Assembly (NCBI GenBank): GCA_945877045.1 | Contig: CAMCQW010000019.1 | Location: 1 to 14,674, forward strand | Direction: 5' to 3' | From: Chryseobacterium gleum | Lineage (GTDB): Bacteria; Bacteroidota; Bacteroidia; Flavobacteriales_D; Crocinitomicaceae | Length of the DNA: 14,674 nucleotides | Shown: piece after piece, positions 1 to 6,264 of the stretch | Layout: every line of letters starts with the position of its first letter | Position numbering within the stretch: the stretch's first letter is position 1 | Notes under the pieces: model-generated | Database searches by the model: none | What the model saw: the letters and a program-made list of their open reading frames with translations, nothing else | Told to the model about the DNA's origin: nothing | Made by a program: the position numbers and the translations under genes

Positions 1-355
<355 letters not shown>

Positions 356-547
356 ATAATAACTTTGAATTTTTCTGAGACTTAGAGATGTTGTTCTTTT
401 CTTAATCGCTGTTTCCTTATTCCTCAATATTTCAATGAACTTCTTTTGCAAAATAAAAAGGACTCATCCCCATCTATTCACCAAGGAGATTAAACCCTTT
501 ATTTAACTCTTAATTATATCCACATAAGAAACGCTTTCCTCAATTGC
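356..547 (-). promoter_or_regulatory. 16S rRNA leader with boxA-like element
   Basis: This stretch lies between the rRNA promoter and the mature 16S 5' end and should be a transcribed leader of about 190 nt. On the minus strand GTTCATTGAAATATTG (425-440) resembles the boxA-like antitermination element that Bacteroidota carry ahead of 16S; I recognise it from memory, not from an alignment. The leader must also hold half of the RNase III processing stem, whose partner lies outside the window. I see no tRNA and no reading frame in it. Confidence 0.55.
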
Positions 548-553
548 GGGGTG

Positions 554-561
554 CAAAGATA
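554..561 (-). promoter_or_regulatory. rRNA operon promoter, -7 element TATCTTTG
   Basis: The minus strand reads TATCTTTG followed by CACCCCGCAA, a full match to the Bacteroidota primary sigma -7 consensus TAnnTTTG with a GC-rich stretch just downstream, as is common at rRNA promoters of this phylum. A very A+T-rich tract (562-600) lies upstream and could act as an UP-like element. No convincing TTG-type -33 box is visible at the expected distance. Initiation would fall near 547-549. Confidence 0.7.
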
Positions 562-802
562 ATTACTTTTTTTATTCTAACTACCATTTATTGAAAAAAT
601 AAAGAAAATAAACCGGGTGTTCATACTTATTATACTTGAATAGGTTTCAACATTTGATTATCATATTTATAACTTTTTGGATTAGTCCATTCTAACCATC
701 AAAAATTCAGCACATTATAGAACAGGGATTTTTATGAGTGATGCGATGAATAATTTGAGAATGGCAATAATTTAAGAGGCATGAAAGGAATTTATATTCG
801 GA
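562..802. other. A+T-rich intergenic stretch between rRNA promoter and phosphodiesterase gene
   Basis: About 240 bases lie between the rRNA promoter and the stop codon of the minus-strand gene at 803. The sequence is A+T rich, with no open frame, no tRNA and no clear stem plus T-run that would end the 803-1723 transcript. Because that gene points toward the rRNA operon, read-through into the rRNA promoter is possible unless a weak terminator has been missed. Confidence 0.5.
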
Positions 803-1723
803 TCAAAAGAATTTTACTCCATCTAAATCTGGAAAATTCCCTATGTCAATTCCAAGCCAATAAAGCATAGTTGGTAATAAATCGACGCTATTTGCCTGGA
901 CTTGTTGAATAGGGTTTGCTAGGAAGGGGACTCGAACAATTGACCAAACTTTACGCGTTTGAACTAAATCATCTTGCCCACCATGCCCCGTTCCTTCTCC
1001 CCCATGATCTGTAGTAATTACTATCATCCACTCTTCTCCGAAGTTCAATTCACGATTATGAATTATTTCCATAAGCCCTAAAATGTACTCATCCATTGTC
1101 TCAATCGCCTTAATATATTCTGTGCAATTTGGGGAAAAGCCAAAAGTATGTCCGGTATGATCTGGGTCATCAAAATGAAGTAGCATGATATCAGGGCAAC
1201 AAGACAACAACTTATCTTTACTAGCTATAAATAAAGACAAATCAGTATCATAGCGCTGTGCAAAATCCTCACTACTTGTTATTTTTAAAAAATCATCCCA
1301 ATTGCTCAAACTAGCAACACTCAAATCTGGCTTTATGCATTTAGCTCTTTTAAATAAATCCGGGTAATTACCATATTGATTGTTTTTAAAGGAGTTCTCG
1401 GTTAAGCCGTGCTTTTCTGGCCAAACGCCATGAAGGATCGTAGACCAACCAGGCACGCTCACCGTATGAGGGCCGCGATCGGTATTCCAAGAAACAAAAC
1501 TATGCTGGATTAGACTATCAATAGCCGGTGTATTAGCCAACTGAAGCGCGTCAGTTCTCACACCATCCAAGCCAATAAAAAGAACTTTTCGGACAAGCTC
1601 TGTCCCTGGCTTACAGGTAGTAATTATTTCTTTTCGGGGGTTAAACCGATCTGCACACGAAGAAAATAATAATACTGCTATTAAAATTCTAAGTCTTTTT
1701 AAGTGTTCGTTGCAAGACCCCAT
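803..1723 (-). CDS. Alkaline-phosphatase-superfamily phosphodiesterase/sulfatase-like lipoprotein
   Basis: A 306-residue protein of the alkaline phosphatase superfamily (type I phosphodiesterase/nucleotide pyrophosphatase or sulfatase-like). Metal-site motifs appear in family order: IGLDG (D53), a nucleophile region HTVSVPGWST with S89 or T87 as candidate, PDHTGHTFG (D188, H192), TTDHGG (D239, H240) and GHGG (H247). The N terminus has basic residues, a hydrophobic stretch and LFSSC, so C23 is a likely lipidation site and the enzyme is probably exported and membrane-anchored. It should hydrolyse a phosphate or sulfate ester; the substrate cannot be read from sequence. The start codon lies 22 bases after the preceding stop at 1746, suggesting co-transcription with that gene. 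At about 306 residues it is compact for the superfamily, with no obvious missing core motif. Confidence 0.8.
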   Translation of the reverse strand: MGSCNEHLKRLRILIAVLLFSSCADRFNPRKEIITTCKPGTELVRKVLFIGLDGVRTDALQLANTPAIDSLIQHSFVSWNTDRGPHTVSVPGWSTILHGVWPEKHGLTENSFKNNQYGNYPDLFKRAKCIKPDLSVASLSNWDDFLKITSSEDFAQRYDTDLSLFIASKDKLLSCCPDIMLLHFDDPDHTGHTFGFSPNCTEYIKAIETMDEYILGLMEIIHNRELNFGEEWMIVITTDHGGEGTGHGGQDDLVQTRKVWSIVRVPFLANPIQQVQANSVDLLPTMLYWLGIDIGNFPDLDGVKFF

Positions 1724-1745
1724 AAGATAAGAATTTTAACTAAAT

Positions 1746-2633
1746 TTAGTTTATAATAATGTTTTTCGTGAATGGTTTGCCATTAATGATAGCTTGTACA
1801 ATATAGGTGCCTTTTGGATAAGAACCTGACAAATCAGCTGTAATTTTATTTTTACCAATTATAACTTGCTCATTTTGCTTAATGCTCCATGTCTTTCCAT
1901 TCATATCAACTAGCTTAAGGTCAATTGAACCTTGTTGTAATGATTCAAATGTGATAGTTGCCAACTGAGTATCCGCTGCGTAAAAGAGATTGAATGCTGA
2001 AACATTTTCGTTTTCAGTTAATCCCGCACCTGATGAAGGGGCATTGATTACATGCTGAGAAAGATAGATTTGATCACCATTGGTGTTATTATTGTTGTTA
2101 GTTTTATTGGCTGCTACATAAAATGTGACGTTTCCGACATTCGTAGCTGGAGCAGTCCATGTCCAAGACCACAATGGAGTAGCGCTAGAATTACTTGTTG
2201 CTTTGTGTTCAGCATAGTTACGTTGTGCACCAGAAATTGTAGCATTAACAATTTGAGTGGTTAAGGCCGCGGTAAATGTCCCTGCCATTACATTTGATGA
2301 AGTAAGTACAGTAGATTGAAATCCTTTTTTAGCAGGATTAGACGTCAAGGCTAAATTAACGGTGTATGTTGCACCAGCGACATATGACAAAACAGGCATG
2401 TTATTAACATCCAAAAGAACGAAGTTGTTTTCTGTAGCTCCATCAAGGGCCGATCCAGAATGACAACTAGTGCAATTCTGCTCTCCTGGTGCACCTGTCT
2501 TTCCTCCCGCAGGTCCATTGGATTGATTTGGCGATTTGTGATATGAATTATTTATTGCCGCTCCTTGATGAAAAGCAAGTAACAATAAACTGCTGGCGAT
2601 AAATAAACTTGGTAAAAAAAATGATTTTTTCAT
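1746..2633 (-). CDS. Choice-of-anchor V domain protein with CxxCH motif and T9SS type A sorting domain
   Basis: A 295-residue secreted protein. Residues 1-26 form a signal peptide. Then comes the TGAPGEQNCTSCH segment (C54, C57, H58), which with the following beta-rich region to about residue 195 matches what I know of the choice-of-anchor V (Reelin-like) domain of Bacteroidota. C54-x-x-C57-H58 is formally a covalent heme c attachment motif, although heme binding in this family is not established to my knowledge. The C-terminal ~85 residues end in KGTYIVQAIINGKPFTKN and resemble a type IX secretion type A sorting domain, so the protein is expected on the cell surface or released. An asparagine-rich stretch (about 176-185) may be a linker. 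It follows the CxxCH lipoprotein gene at a 71-bp gap with a possible promoter of its own (2682-2689). Confidence 0.75.
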   Translation of the reverse strand: MKKSFFLPSLFIASSLLLLAFHQGAAINNSYHKSPNQSNGPAGGKTGAPGEQNCTSCHSGSALDGATENNFVLLDVNNMPVLSYVAGATYTVNLALTSNPAKKGFQSTVLTSSNVMAGTFTAALTTQIVNATISGAQRNYAEHKATSNSSATPLWSWTWTAPATNVGNVTFYVAANKTNNNNNTNGDQIYLSQHVINAPSSGAGLTENENVSAFNLFYAADTQLATITFESLQQGSIDLKLVDMNGKTWSIKQNEQVIIGKNKITADLSGSYPKGTYIVQAIINGKPFTKNIIIN

Positions 2634-2681
2634 GGCTTGCTTTTTTATAATATAATTGGAATAAATTTAATTTTTATCGGA

Positions 2682-2689
2682 CAAATATA
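2682..2689 (-). promoter_or_regulatory. Candidate -7 element TATATTTG for the choice-of-anchor V gene
   Basis: The minus strand has TATATTTG, an exact TAnnTTTG match, 49 bases upstream of the ATG at 2633. A TTG on the minus strand (2714-2716) lies 24 bases further upstream, slightly long for a -33 box. In such A+T-rich DNA a chance match is possible, but the place in a 71-bp gene gap fits a promoter for this gene and the following phosphodiesterase gene. Confidence 0.4.
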
Positions 2690-2704
2690 TAATTTTTCAT
2701 GGAA

Positions 2705-3067
2705 TTAATTATTCAACTTGCCTTGACTCACCCAACATTTTATAAATTGTATTGTTGAATCCGGAAGTGCTGGACCTACCTGAGGCATCTGTAAAAACCC
2801 TTGCCCCTGGATCGCCCCTAATATTGCTGAAGATTGGTTCGAAATATTGGTGTGATTTGAAAAAGTATATCCTGTTGAGTTTCCAACATTATGGCATGAA
2901 ACACAATTTTGTTGAATAATTGGAAGTACTGTTGCATTAAAAGAAACTGTATCGATACAATTTGGATCCATTATAGTCGCAGGCACTTTTTCTTTAGAGC
3001 AAGAAAAGAAGCAAATAGCTCCTCCTACTATAATAAGAATTGTTGCGATATGATTAATTTTTTTCAT
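2705..3067 (-). CDS. Small CxxCH lipoprotein, cytochrome c-like
   Basis: A 120-residue protein. The N terminus has lysines, a hydrophobic stretch and CFFSC, so C23 is the probable lipidated cysteine. Residues 55-59 are CVSCH, a heme c attachment motif, and M94 within FLQMPQVGP is a plausible distal axial ligand. The C terminus (DSTIQFIKCWVSQGKLNN) matches the end of short cytochrome c-like domains common in Bacteroidota lipoproteins, where a helix ends in W-x-x-x-G. I infer a monoheme periplasmic or outer-membrane lipoprotein that passes electrons. Its ATG lies inside the end of the upstream membrane-protein gene (14-bp overlap), so translation is probably coupled. Alternatively the motif could be structural without heme, as in some planctomycete-type cytochrome C domains. 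Confidence 0.72.
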   Translation of the reverse strand: MKKINHIATILIIVGGAICFFSCSKEKVPATIMDPNCIDTVSFNATVLPIIQQNCVSCHNVGNSTGYTFSNHTNISNQSSAILGAIQGQGFLQMPQVGPALPDSTIQFIKCWVSQGKLNN

Positions 3068-3443
3068 TAGGAGAAATTAAAGGGTAAAAAGTCAGCCAAA
3101 ATAATGGAAAGATAAAATGAAATGGTATTGCGAAAACCGGAAAAAATTCAGCGTCAGCATGAGTAACTTGTGCTAGAATAGGGATACAAATAGAAAAAAA
3201 GGAAATTAAACTAAGTGATAAATTATACACCCATAGATTCCTTGCACGAGTTACTCTCACATATTGTACAAATAAAAATGTGGCTAAGAAAGAAATAAAG
3301 CAATAAGTAGAAATTAATTTCCAACTAGGCAATACCGAAGAAAAATCAAATAAAAAATGGTTAAAGGAAAAAAAATAAGCAAGTCCAAGTAAGTTTGACA
3401 AAAAGGCTATAAATAACGCGAAGACAATCGGTTTAATTCGCAT
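3054..3443 (-). CDS. Small four-helix integral membrane protein, function unknown
   Basis: I do not recognise a family for this 129-residue protein. It is very hydrophobic and seems to hold four membrane helices at about residues 5-28, 42-62, 70-93 and 100-122. The basic segment RVTRARN lies between helices 2 and 3, suggesting that loop is cytoplasmic. There are no cysteine pairs and few conserved-looking polar residues; H94 with D96 (THADAE) and H108 are the only obvious candidate ligands. Its ATG shares one base with the TAA stop of the YceI gene (TAATG), and its own end overlaps the CxxCH lipoprotein by 14 bp, so it is firmly embedded in this operon. A role as a membrane partner of YceI or of the lipoprotein is inference from context only. 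Confidence 0.7.
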   Translation of the reverse strand: MRIKPIVFALFIAFLSNLLGLAYFFSFNHFLFDFSSVLPSWKLISTYCFISFLATFLFVQYVRVTRARNLWVYNLSLSLISFFSICIPILAQVTHADAEFFPVFAIPFHFIFPLFWLTFYPLISPNEKN

Positions 3444-3982
3444 TATTTTTTTAATGCTGGAATGAAATATACTACCTTCATTTTATCCGGAACAACAGCG
3501 CTTTTTTTACCCACTTTAAATGCCAATCGATCTACATTAAAAGTTCCACTGAATGCTATTTTATTTCCTGTGATTGTTTTAGTGGCCGGGATTGTATATT
3601 GTTTTGTTGTTCCCTTCATAGTTAAATCTCCGGTAATTAAATAACCGTTTCCATTTTTAGCAATTTTGCTTGATGTAAATTTGATTTGTGGAAACGAAGG
3701 GGCATTGAACCACTCTGATGTTTGAGCCTTTTTATTTTGCATTCCGTTTCCTGTATTGATTGAAGTTACATCAATATATAAGTTAAACTTACTGTTTACT
3801 AGGTCTTCATCATTAAAATAAATGTCTCCTCCCATTTTTGAAAAAGAACCGGAAGGATCGCTTGATTTAAAATCCATTGTGTAACCAGCGCTAACTACAT
3901 AATGATCCACCGGCAAAAAGGTGAATGCTGCTGAAACTATCATTAGCACAGCAAATAGAAGGGTTGATAATCTGTTTTTCAT
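3443..3982 (-). CDS. YceI family protein
   Basis: A 179-residue protein with a signal peptide (about residues 1-22), followed by the full YceI fold signature. That starts with a YTMDFKSSD-type opening strand and continues through DVTSINTGNGMQNKKAQTSE, the WFNAPSFPQIKFTSSKI segment, GDLTMKGTTKQ and the FNVDRLAFKVGK end. YceI proteins are lipocalin-like beta barrels that bind long isoprenoid chains, as shown for polyprenyl pyrophosphate or quinone-like ligands in some members, and act in the periplasm. Substrate here is unknown. The gene starts 15 bp after the DUF5777 stop and ends in a TAATG overlap with the four-helix membrane protein, so the three are surely one transcript. The association of YceI with DUF5777 and cytochrome c-like proteins is one I recall from other Bacteroidota. 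Confidence 0.92.
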   Translation of the reverse strand: MKNRLSTLLFAVLMIVSAAFTFLPVDHYVVSAGYTMDFKSSDPSGSFSKMGGDIYFNDEDLVNSKFNLYIDVTSINTGNGMQNKKAQTSEWFNAPSFPQIKFTSSKIAKNGNGYLITGDLTMKGTTKQYTIPATKTITGNKIAFSGTFNVDRLAFKVGKKSAVVPDKMKVVYFIPALKK

Positions 3983-3997
3983 TTCTTACGTTTTTAT

Positions 3998-4885
3998 TTA
4001 TTCTTTTGTGAATTTCCTGCCTATGCAAAAACCTAACCTAAATTGGCCCAGCGACCACTTTTCTGTTGTATAAGGAATAAATTGAAGTTCACCTATTCCC
4101 GATGAATTGGTTATATTGATGGTAAAATTGTGACCGAACGTAAACCATTCTAATGCAATCCCGAGACTGCTTTTGGAATTAGTGCGCATGTTGGGGGACG
4201 CAAAGGCATGGTAATACTCCCCTATAATAGCAAATCTTGAACTTATTCGAAAACGAATACCCGACCCTACTGCAAACAATTCATTTTGATCATCTGCAGC
4301 AACATAATTGCGGTGAACATATGTCGGCATAATGCAAAGACTTAAACGATCATTAAAGCGCCTTGCTACATTAAGTTGCGAAACATAGGAGAAACGGTGA
4401 GAAAACTTTGGAAAATTACTTACTAAACTTTGATCATTACTCGCTGTCATATAGGTAAATCCGGCCGTTCCAATTAGACTCATCGACACGAATGACTTTC
4501 CTTTTTTTTGTTTTAAAATATTATATTTCACATGGCCATCTAACAATGATCTATAGGGCCTTCCCGCTCCCTTACATCGGCCAAATCCAAGCATCAATTT
4601 ATCGGTCACGCCGTATTCCAAGGCAATACGCATATCTGATAAATTATCAAATCCAAACATACTTTGAACCCCTCCATTGGTTCCCGCTATATCACCAAAT
4701 TTATGTTCAATTCTAAATTCCATTGTGCCTTTTGGCAACATGTCAACAGAATGGCCATTAATGACCCTAGTACCAGTAAAGGTATAATCCAACTCTTGCT
4801 GTTCAAAAATCGTGTCTGGAATAGCTTGAGACCAAAAGGAATTATAAAGAAAAACCAGCGAAAGAACAGTGAGAAATTTACTCAT
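3998..4885 (-). CDS. DUF5777 family outer-membrane beta-barrel protein
   Basis: A 295-residue protein with a signal peptide (about 1-20, cleavage near FWSQA). It then shows alternating amphipathic strands typical of a small outer-membrane barrel: LPKGTMEFRIEHKFGDIAG near the start of the mature chain, many aromatic girdle residues, and a last strand FRLGFCIGRKF. The opening pattern and the GVTDKLMLGFGR motif match DUF5777, a Bacteroidota barrel family without assigned function. It is the first gene of the leftward operon and is followed at 15 bp by YceI. Starting with this barrel, the operon supplies outer-membrane, periplasmic and inner-membrane parts. Channel or anchor roles for partner proteins are both possible. 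The start ATG at 4885 is the only one that gives a complete signal peptide. Confidence 0.8.
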   Translation of the reverse strand: MSKFLTVLSLVFLYNSFWSQAIPDTIFEQQELDYTFTGTRVINGHSVDMLPKGTMEFRIEHKFGDIAGTNGGVQSMFGFDNLSDMRIALEYGVTDKLMLGFGRCKGAGRPYRSLLDGHVKYNILKQKKGKSFVSMSLIGTAGFTYMTASNDQSLVSNFPKFSHRFSYVSQLNVARRFNDRLSLCIMPTYVHRNYVAADDQNELFAVGSGIRFRISSRFAIIGEYYHAFASPNMRTNSKSSLGIALEWFTFGHNFTINITNSSGIGELQFIPYTTEKWSLGQFRLGFCIGRKFTKE

Positions 4886-4978
4886 TACTATAGGTTAATT
4901 TAAAACAAAAAAGTATAAAATAAAACACAATAATAAATTACAAAGTAATTGTCTTTAATTCGTAAATTTGAATAAACA
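4886..4978. promoter_or_regulatory. Divergent promoter region between the DUF5777 operon and the folate gene
   Basis: The 93 bp between divergent ATGs must carry promoters in both directions. Rightward, TAAATTTG (4963-4970) matches TAnnTTTG exactly, but is so close to the ATG at 4979 that the transcript would be nearly leaderless. Leftward, the minus strand has TTACTTTG (4941-4948), a one-mismatch -7-like element that would give a leader of about 50 nt. No good TTG box is seen for either direction at standard spacing. Confidence 0.45.
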
Positions 4979-5545
4979 ATGAATAAAAAACAACTTAGAT
5001 CAGCTTATTCCGAGAAACGGATGGAACTCGATGGTTCTATAAGAAAATCATTTATTGAAAAAATCATGCTAGAACTGTCTAAATTTGACCTGTTCCAAAA
5101 ATATATTTCCGTCTACATAACGATCGCGCATAAAAATGAGATAGACACCCAGCTAGTAATCTCATGTATTCAAAATCAAGGAGGTATTCCCGTTATACCT
5201 AGAGCAAATTTTCAAACGGGGAAACTAACTCATTATATATATGAAGGAACTGAGCAGCTTGAAGTAAATGAATATGGAATTCCTGAGCCAAACTTTGGAG
5301 AAGTTGTTAATACTAATCAAATTGACCTTGTTATTGTTCCGCTTCTTATTTTTGATCGTCTAGGGCACCGTGTAGGTTATGGTAAGGGGTTTTACGACCG
5401 GCTTCTTGAAGAATGTAATCCTTCTACATTAAAAATTGGCCTTTGTGATTATGAACCCGTTGAGCAAATTACAGATGTGCATGAACAGGATATAGCATTA
5501 GACTTTTGTATTACACCAAAAAAGACCTACGCCTTTAATAAATAA
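4979..5545 (+). CDS. 5-formyltetrahydrofolate cyclo-ligase
   Basis: A 188-residue cytoplasmic enzyme that converts 5-formyltetrahydrofolate to 5,10-methenyltetrahydrofolate with ATP, returning a dead-end folate to one-carbon metabolism. The family hallmarks are all present: an early basic helix (KKQLRSAYSEKR), the NEIDT segment (E54), YGIPEP at 99-104, and the nucleotide/folate-binding loop VPLLIFDRLGHRVGYGKGFYDR at about 120-141. Length is normal for the family. The gene is also known as fau or ygfA in enterobacteria and MTHFS in eukaryotes. It precedes RNase HII by 21 bp, so the two probably form an operon; I know of no functional link between them. Confidence 0.95.
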   Translation: MNKKQLRSAYSEKRMELDGSIRKSFIEKIMLELSKFDLFQKYISVYITIAHKNEIDTQLVISCIQNQGGIPVIPRANFQTGKLTHYIYEGTEQLEVNEYGIPEPNFGEVVNTNQIDLVIVPLLIFDRLGHRVGYGKGFYDRLLEECNPSTLKIGLCDYEPVEQITDVHEQDIALDFCITPKKTYAFNK

Positions 5546-5566
5546 AGGAAAGATCAGGCTGTCAAA

Positions 5567-6160
5567 ATGAAAAATAAAGTAATCGACCTCTTATTATTTC
5601 ACACCGCCAACTGCATAGAGGCCGGATGTGATGAGGCGGGAAGAGGGTGTCTTGCTGGTCCAGTTGTAGCTGCAGCCGTAATATTAAAACACCCAATCGT
5701 TGGTCTTAACGACTCCAAACTACTCACCAAAAAAAGAAGGGATGAATTACGAATTGAGATCGAAAAAAGTGCTTTGGCATTTGCTGTGGGCATTGTTCCT
5801 CCTGAACAAATTGACAAAATAAACATCTTAAATGCGAGTATTGAAGCCATGAAAATAGCCTTGGATAAACTTGCCATTACTCCCCAACACATCCTAATTG
5901 ATGGAAACATGTTCTCTACCTACAAGGCAATAAAATATACAACCATCATCAAGGGAGACACCAAGTTTCAGTCAATCGCTGCAGCCTCCATTTTAGCAAA
6001 AACCTATCGAGATGAAATTATGGAATCTCTTCACTTAGAAAATCCAGCATACAAGTGGAATAAAAACAAAGGCTACCCAACGAAAGAACACCGGGAAGCC
6101 ATACGCTTAAATGGAATTTCAATCCACCACAGAAAGACGTTTCAATTATTACCCCGATAA
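5567..6160 (+). CDS. rnhB: Ribonuclease HII
   Basis: A 197-residue ribonuclease HII that cuts RNA in RNA-DNA hybrids and removes single ribonucleotides left in DNA. The active site is complete: DEAGRG gives D22 and E23, the ILIDGN strand gives D112, and SIAAASILAKTYRD gives D149. These correspond to the four catalytic acids of the E. coli enzyme. The GRG triplet (residues 25-27) used by type 2 RNase H to recognise the 2'-hydroxyl of a ribonucleotide is intact, as is the C-terminal GYPTKEH motif. Length is typical. The start is preceded by an AAAGGAAAGATC stretch that could serve as a weak ribosome site. It lies 21 bp after the folate cyclo-ligase gene on the same strand. Confidence 0.97.
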   Translation: MKNKVIDLLLFHTANCIEAGCDEAGRGCLAGPVVAAAVILKHPIVGLNDSKLLTKKRRDELRIEIEKSALAFAVGIVPPEQIDKINILNASIEAMKIALDKLAITPQHILIDGNMFSTYKAIKYTTIIKGDTKFQSIAAASILAKTYRDEIMESLHLENPAYKWNKNKGYPTKEHREAIRLNGISIHHRKTFQLLPR

Positions 6161-6264
6161 GTAAGTTTAGTCCTAAAGAGATTGAACATTACTTTGTTCA
6201 TTTAATTTACAAACAAGCATTTTTAGTGTATTAAAGCGGAATACTTTTACGTCAAAATATAATC
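6161..6264 (+). promoter_or_regulatory. Upstream region of the 720-residue protein gene, candidate promoter
   Basis: This 104-bp gap separates RNase HII from the next gene. TTACTTTG (6189-6196) is a near match to TAnnTTTG, of the same form as the leftward element at 4941-4948, with a TTTAG 18 bases upstream in place of TTTG. A second weaker candidate is TACTTTTA (6242-6249). No rho-independent terminator for rnhB is evident. Low confidence in the exact promoter position. Confidence 0.3.

Noticed and set aside
449..456. TTATTTTG on the minus strand within the rRNA leader, considered as a second rRNA promoter
   Set aside because: It lies about 100 bases downstream of a full-consensus element and just ahead of the boxA-like sequence; more likely part of the leader than a promoter.
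1738..1751. Perfect 14-bp palindrome AACTAAATTTAGTT overlapping the stop of the choice-of-anchor V gene
   Set aside because: All A+T apart from one pair at each end, no loop and no T-run, so it is a poor hairpin; likely chance in low-GC DNA.
5599..5910. 103-codon minus-strand open frame inside rnhB
   Set aside because: The plus-strand frame encodes a complete RNase HII with all four catalytic acids, so this frame is a shadow.
6183..6200. Small inverted repeat TGAAC ... GTTCA after rnhB, considered as a terminator
   Set aside because: Only a 5-bp stem with an 8-base loop and no following T-run.
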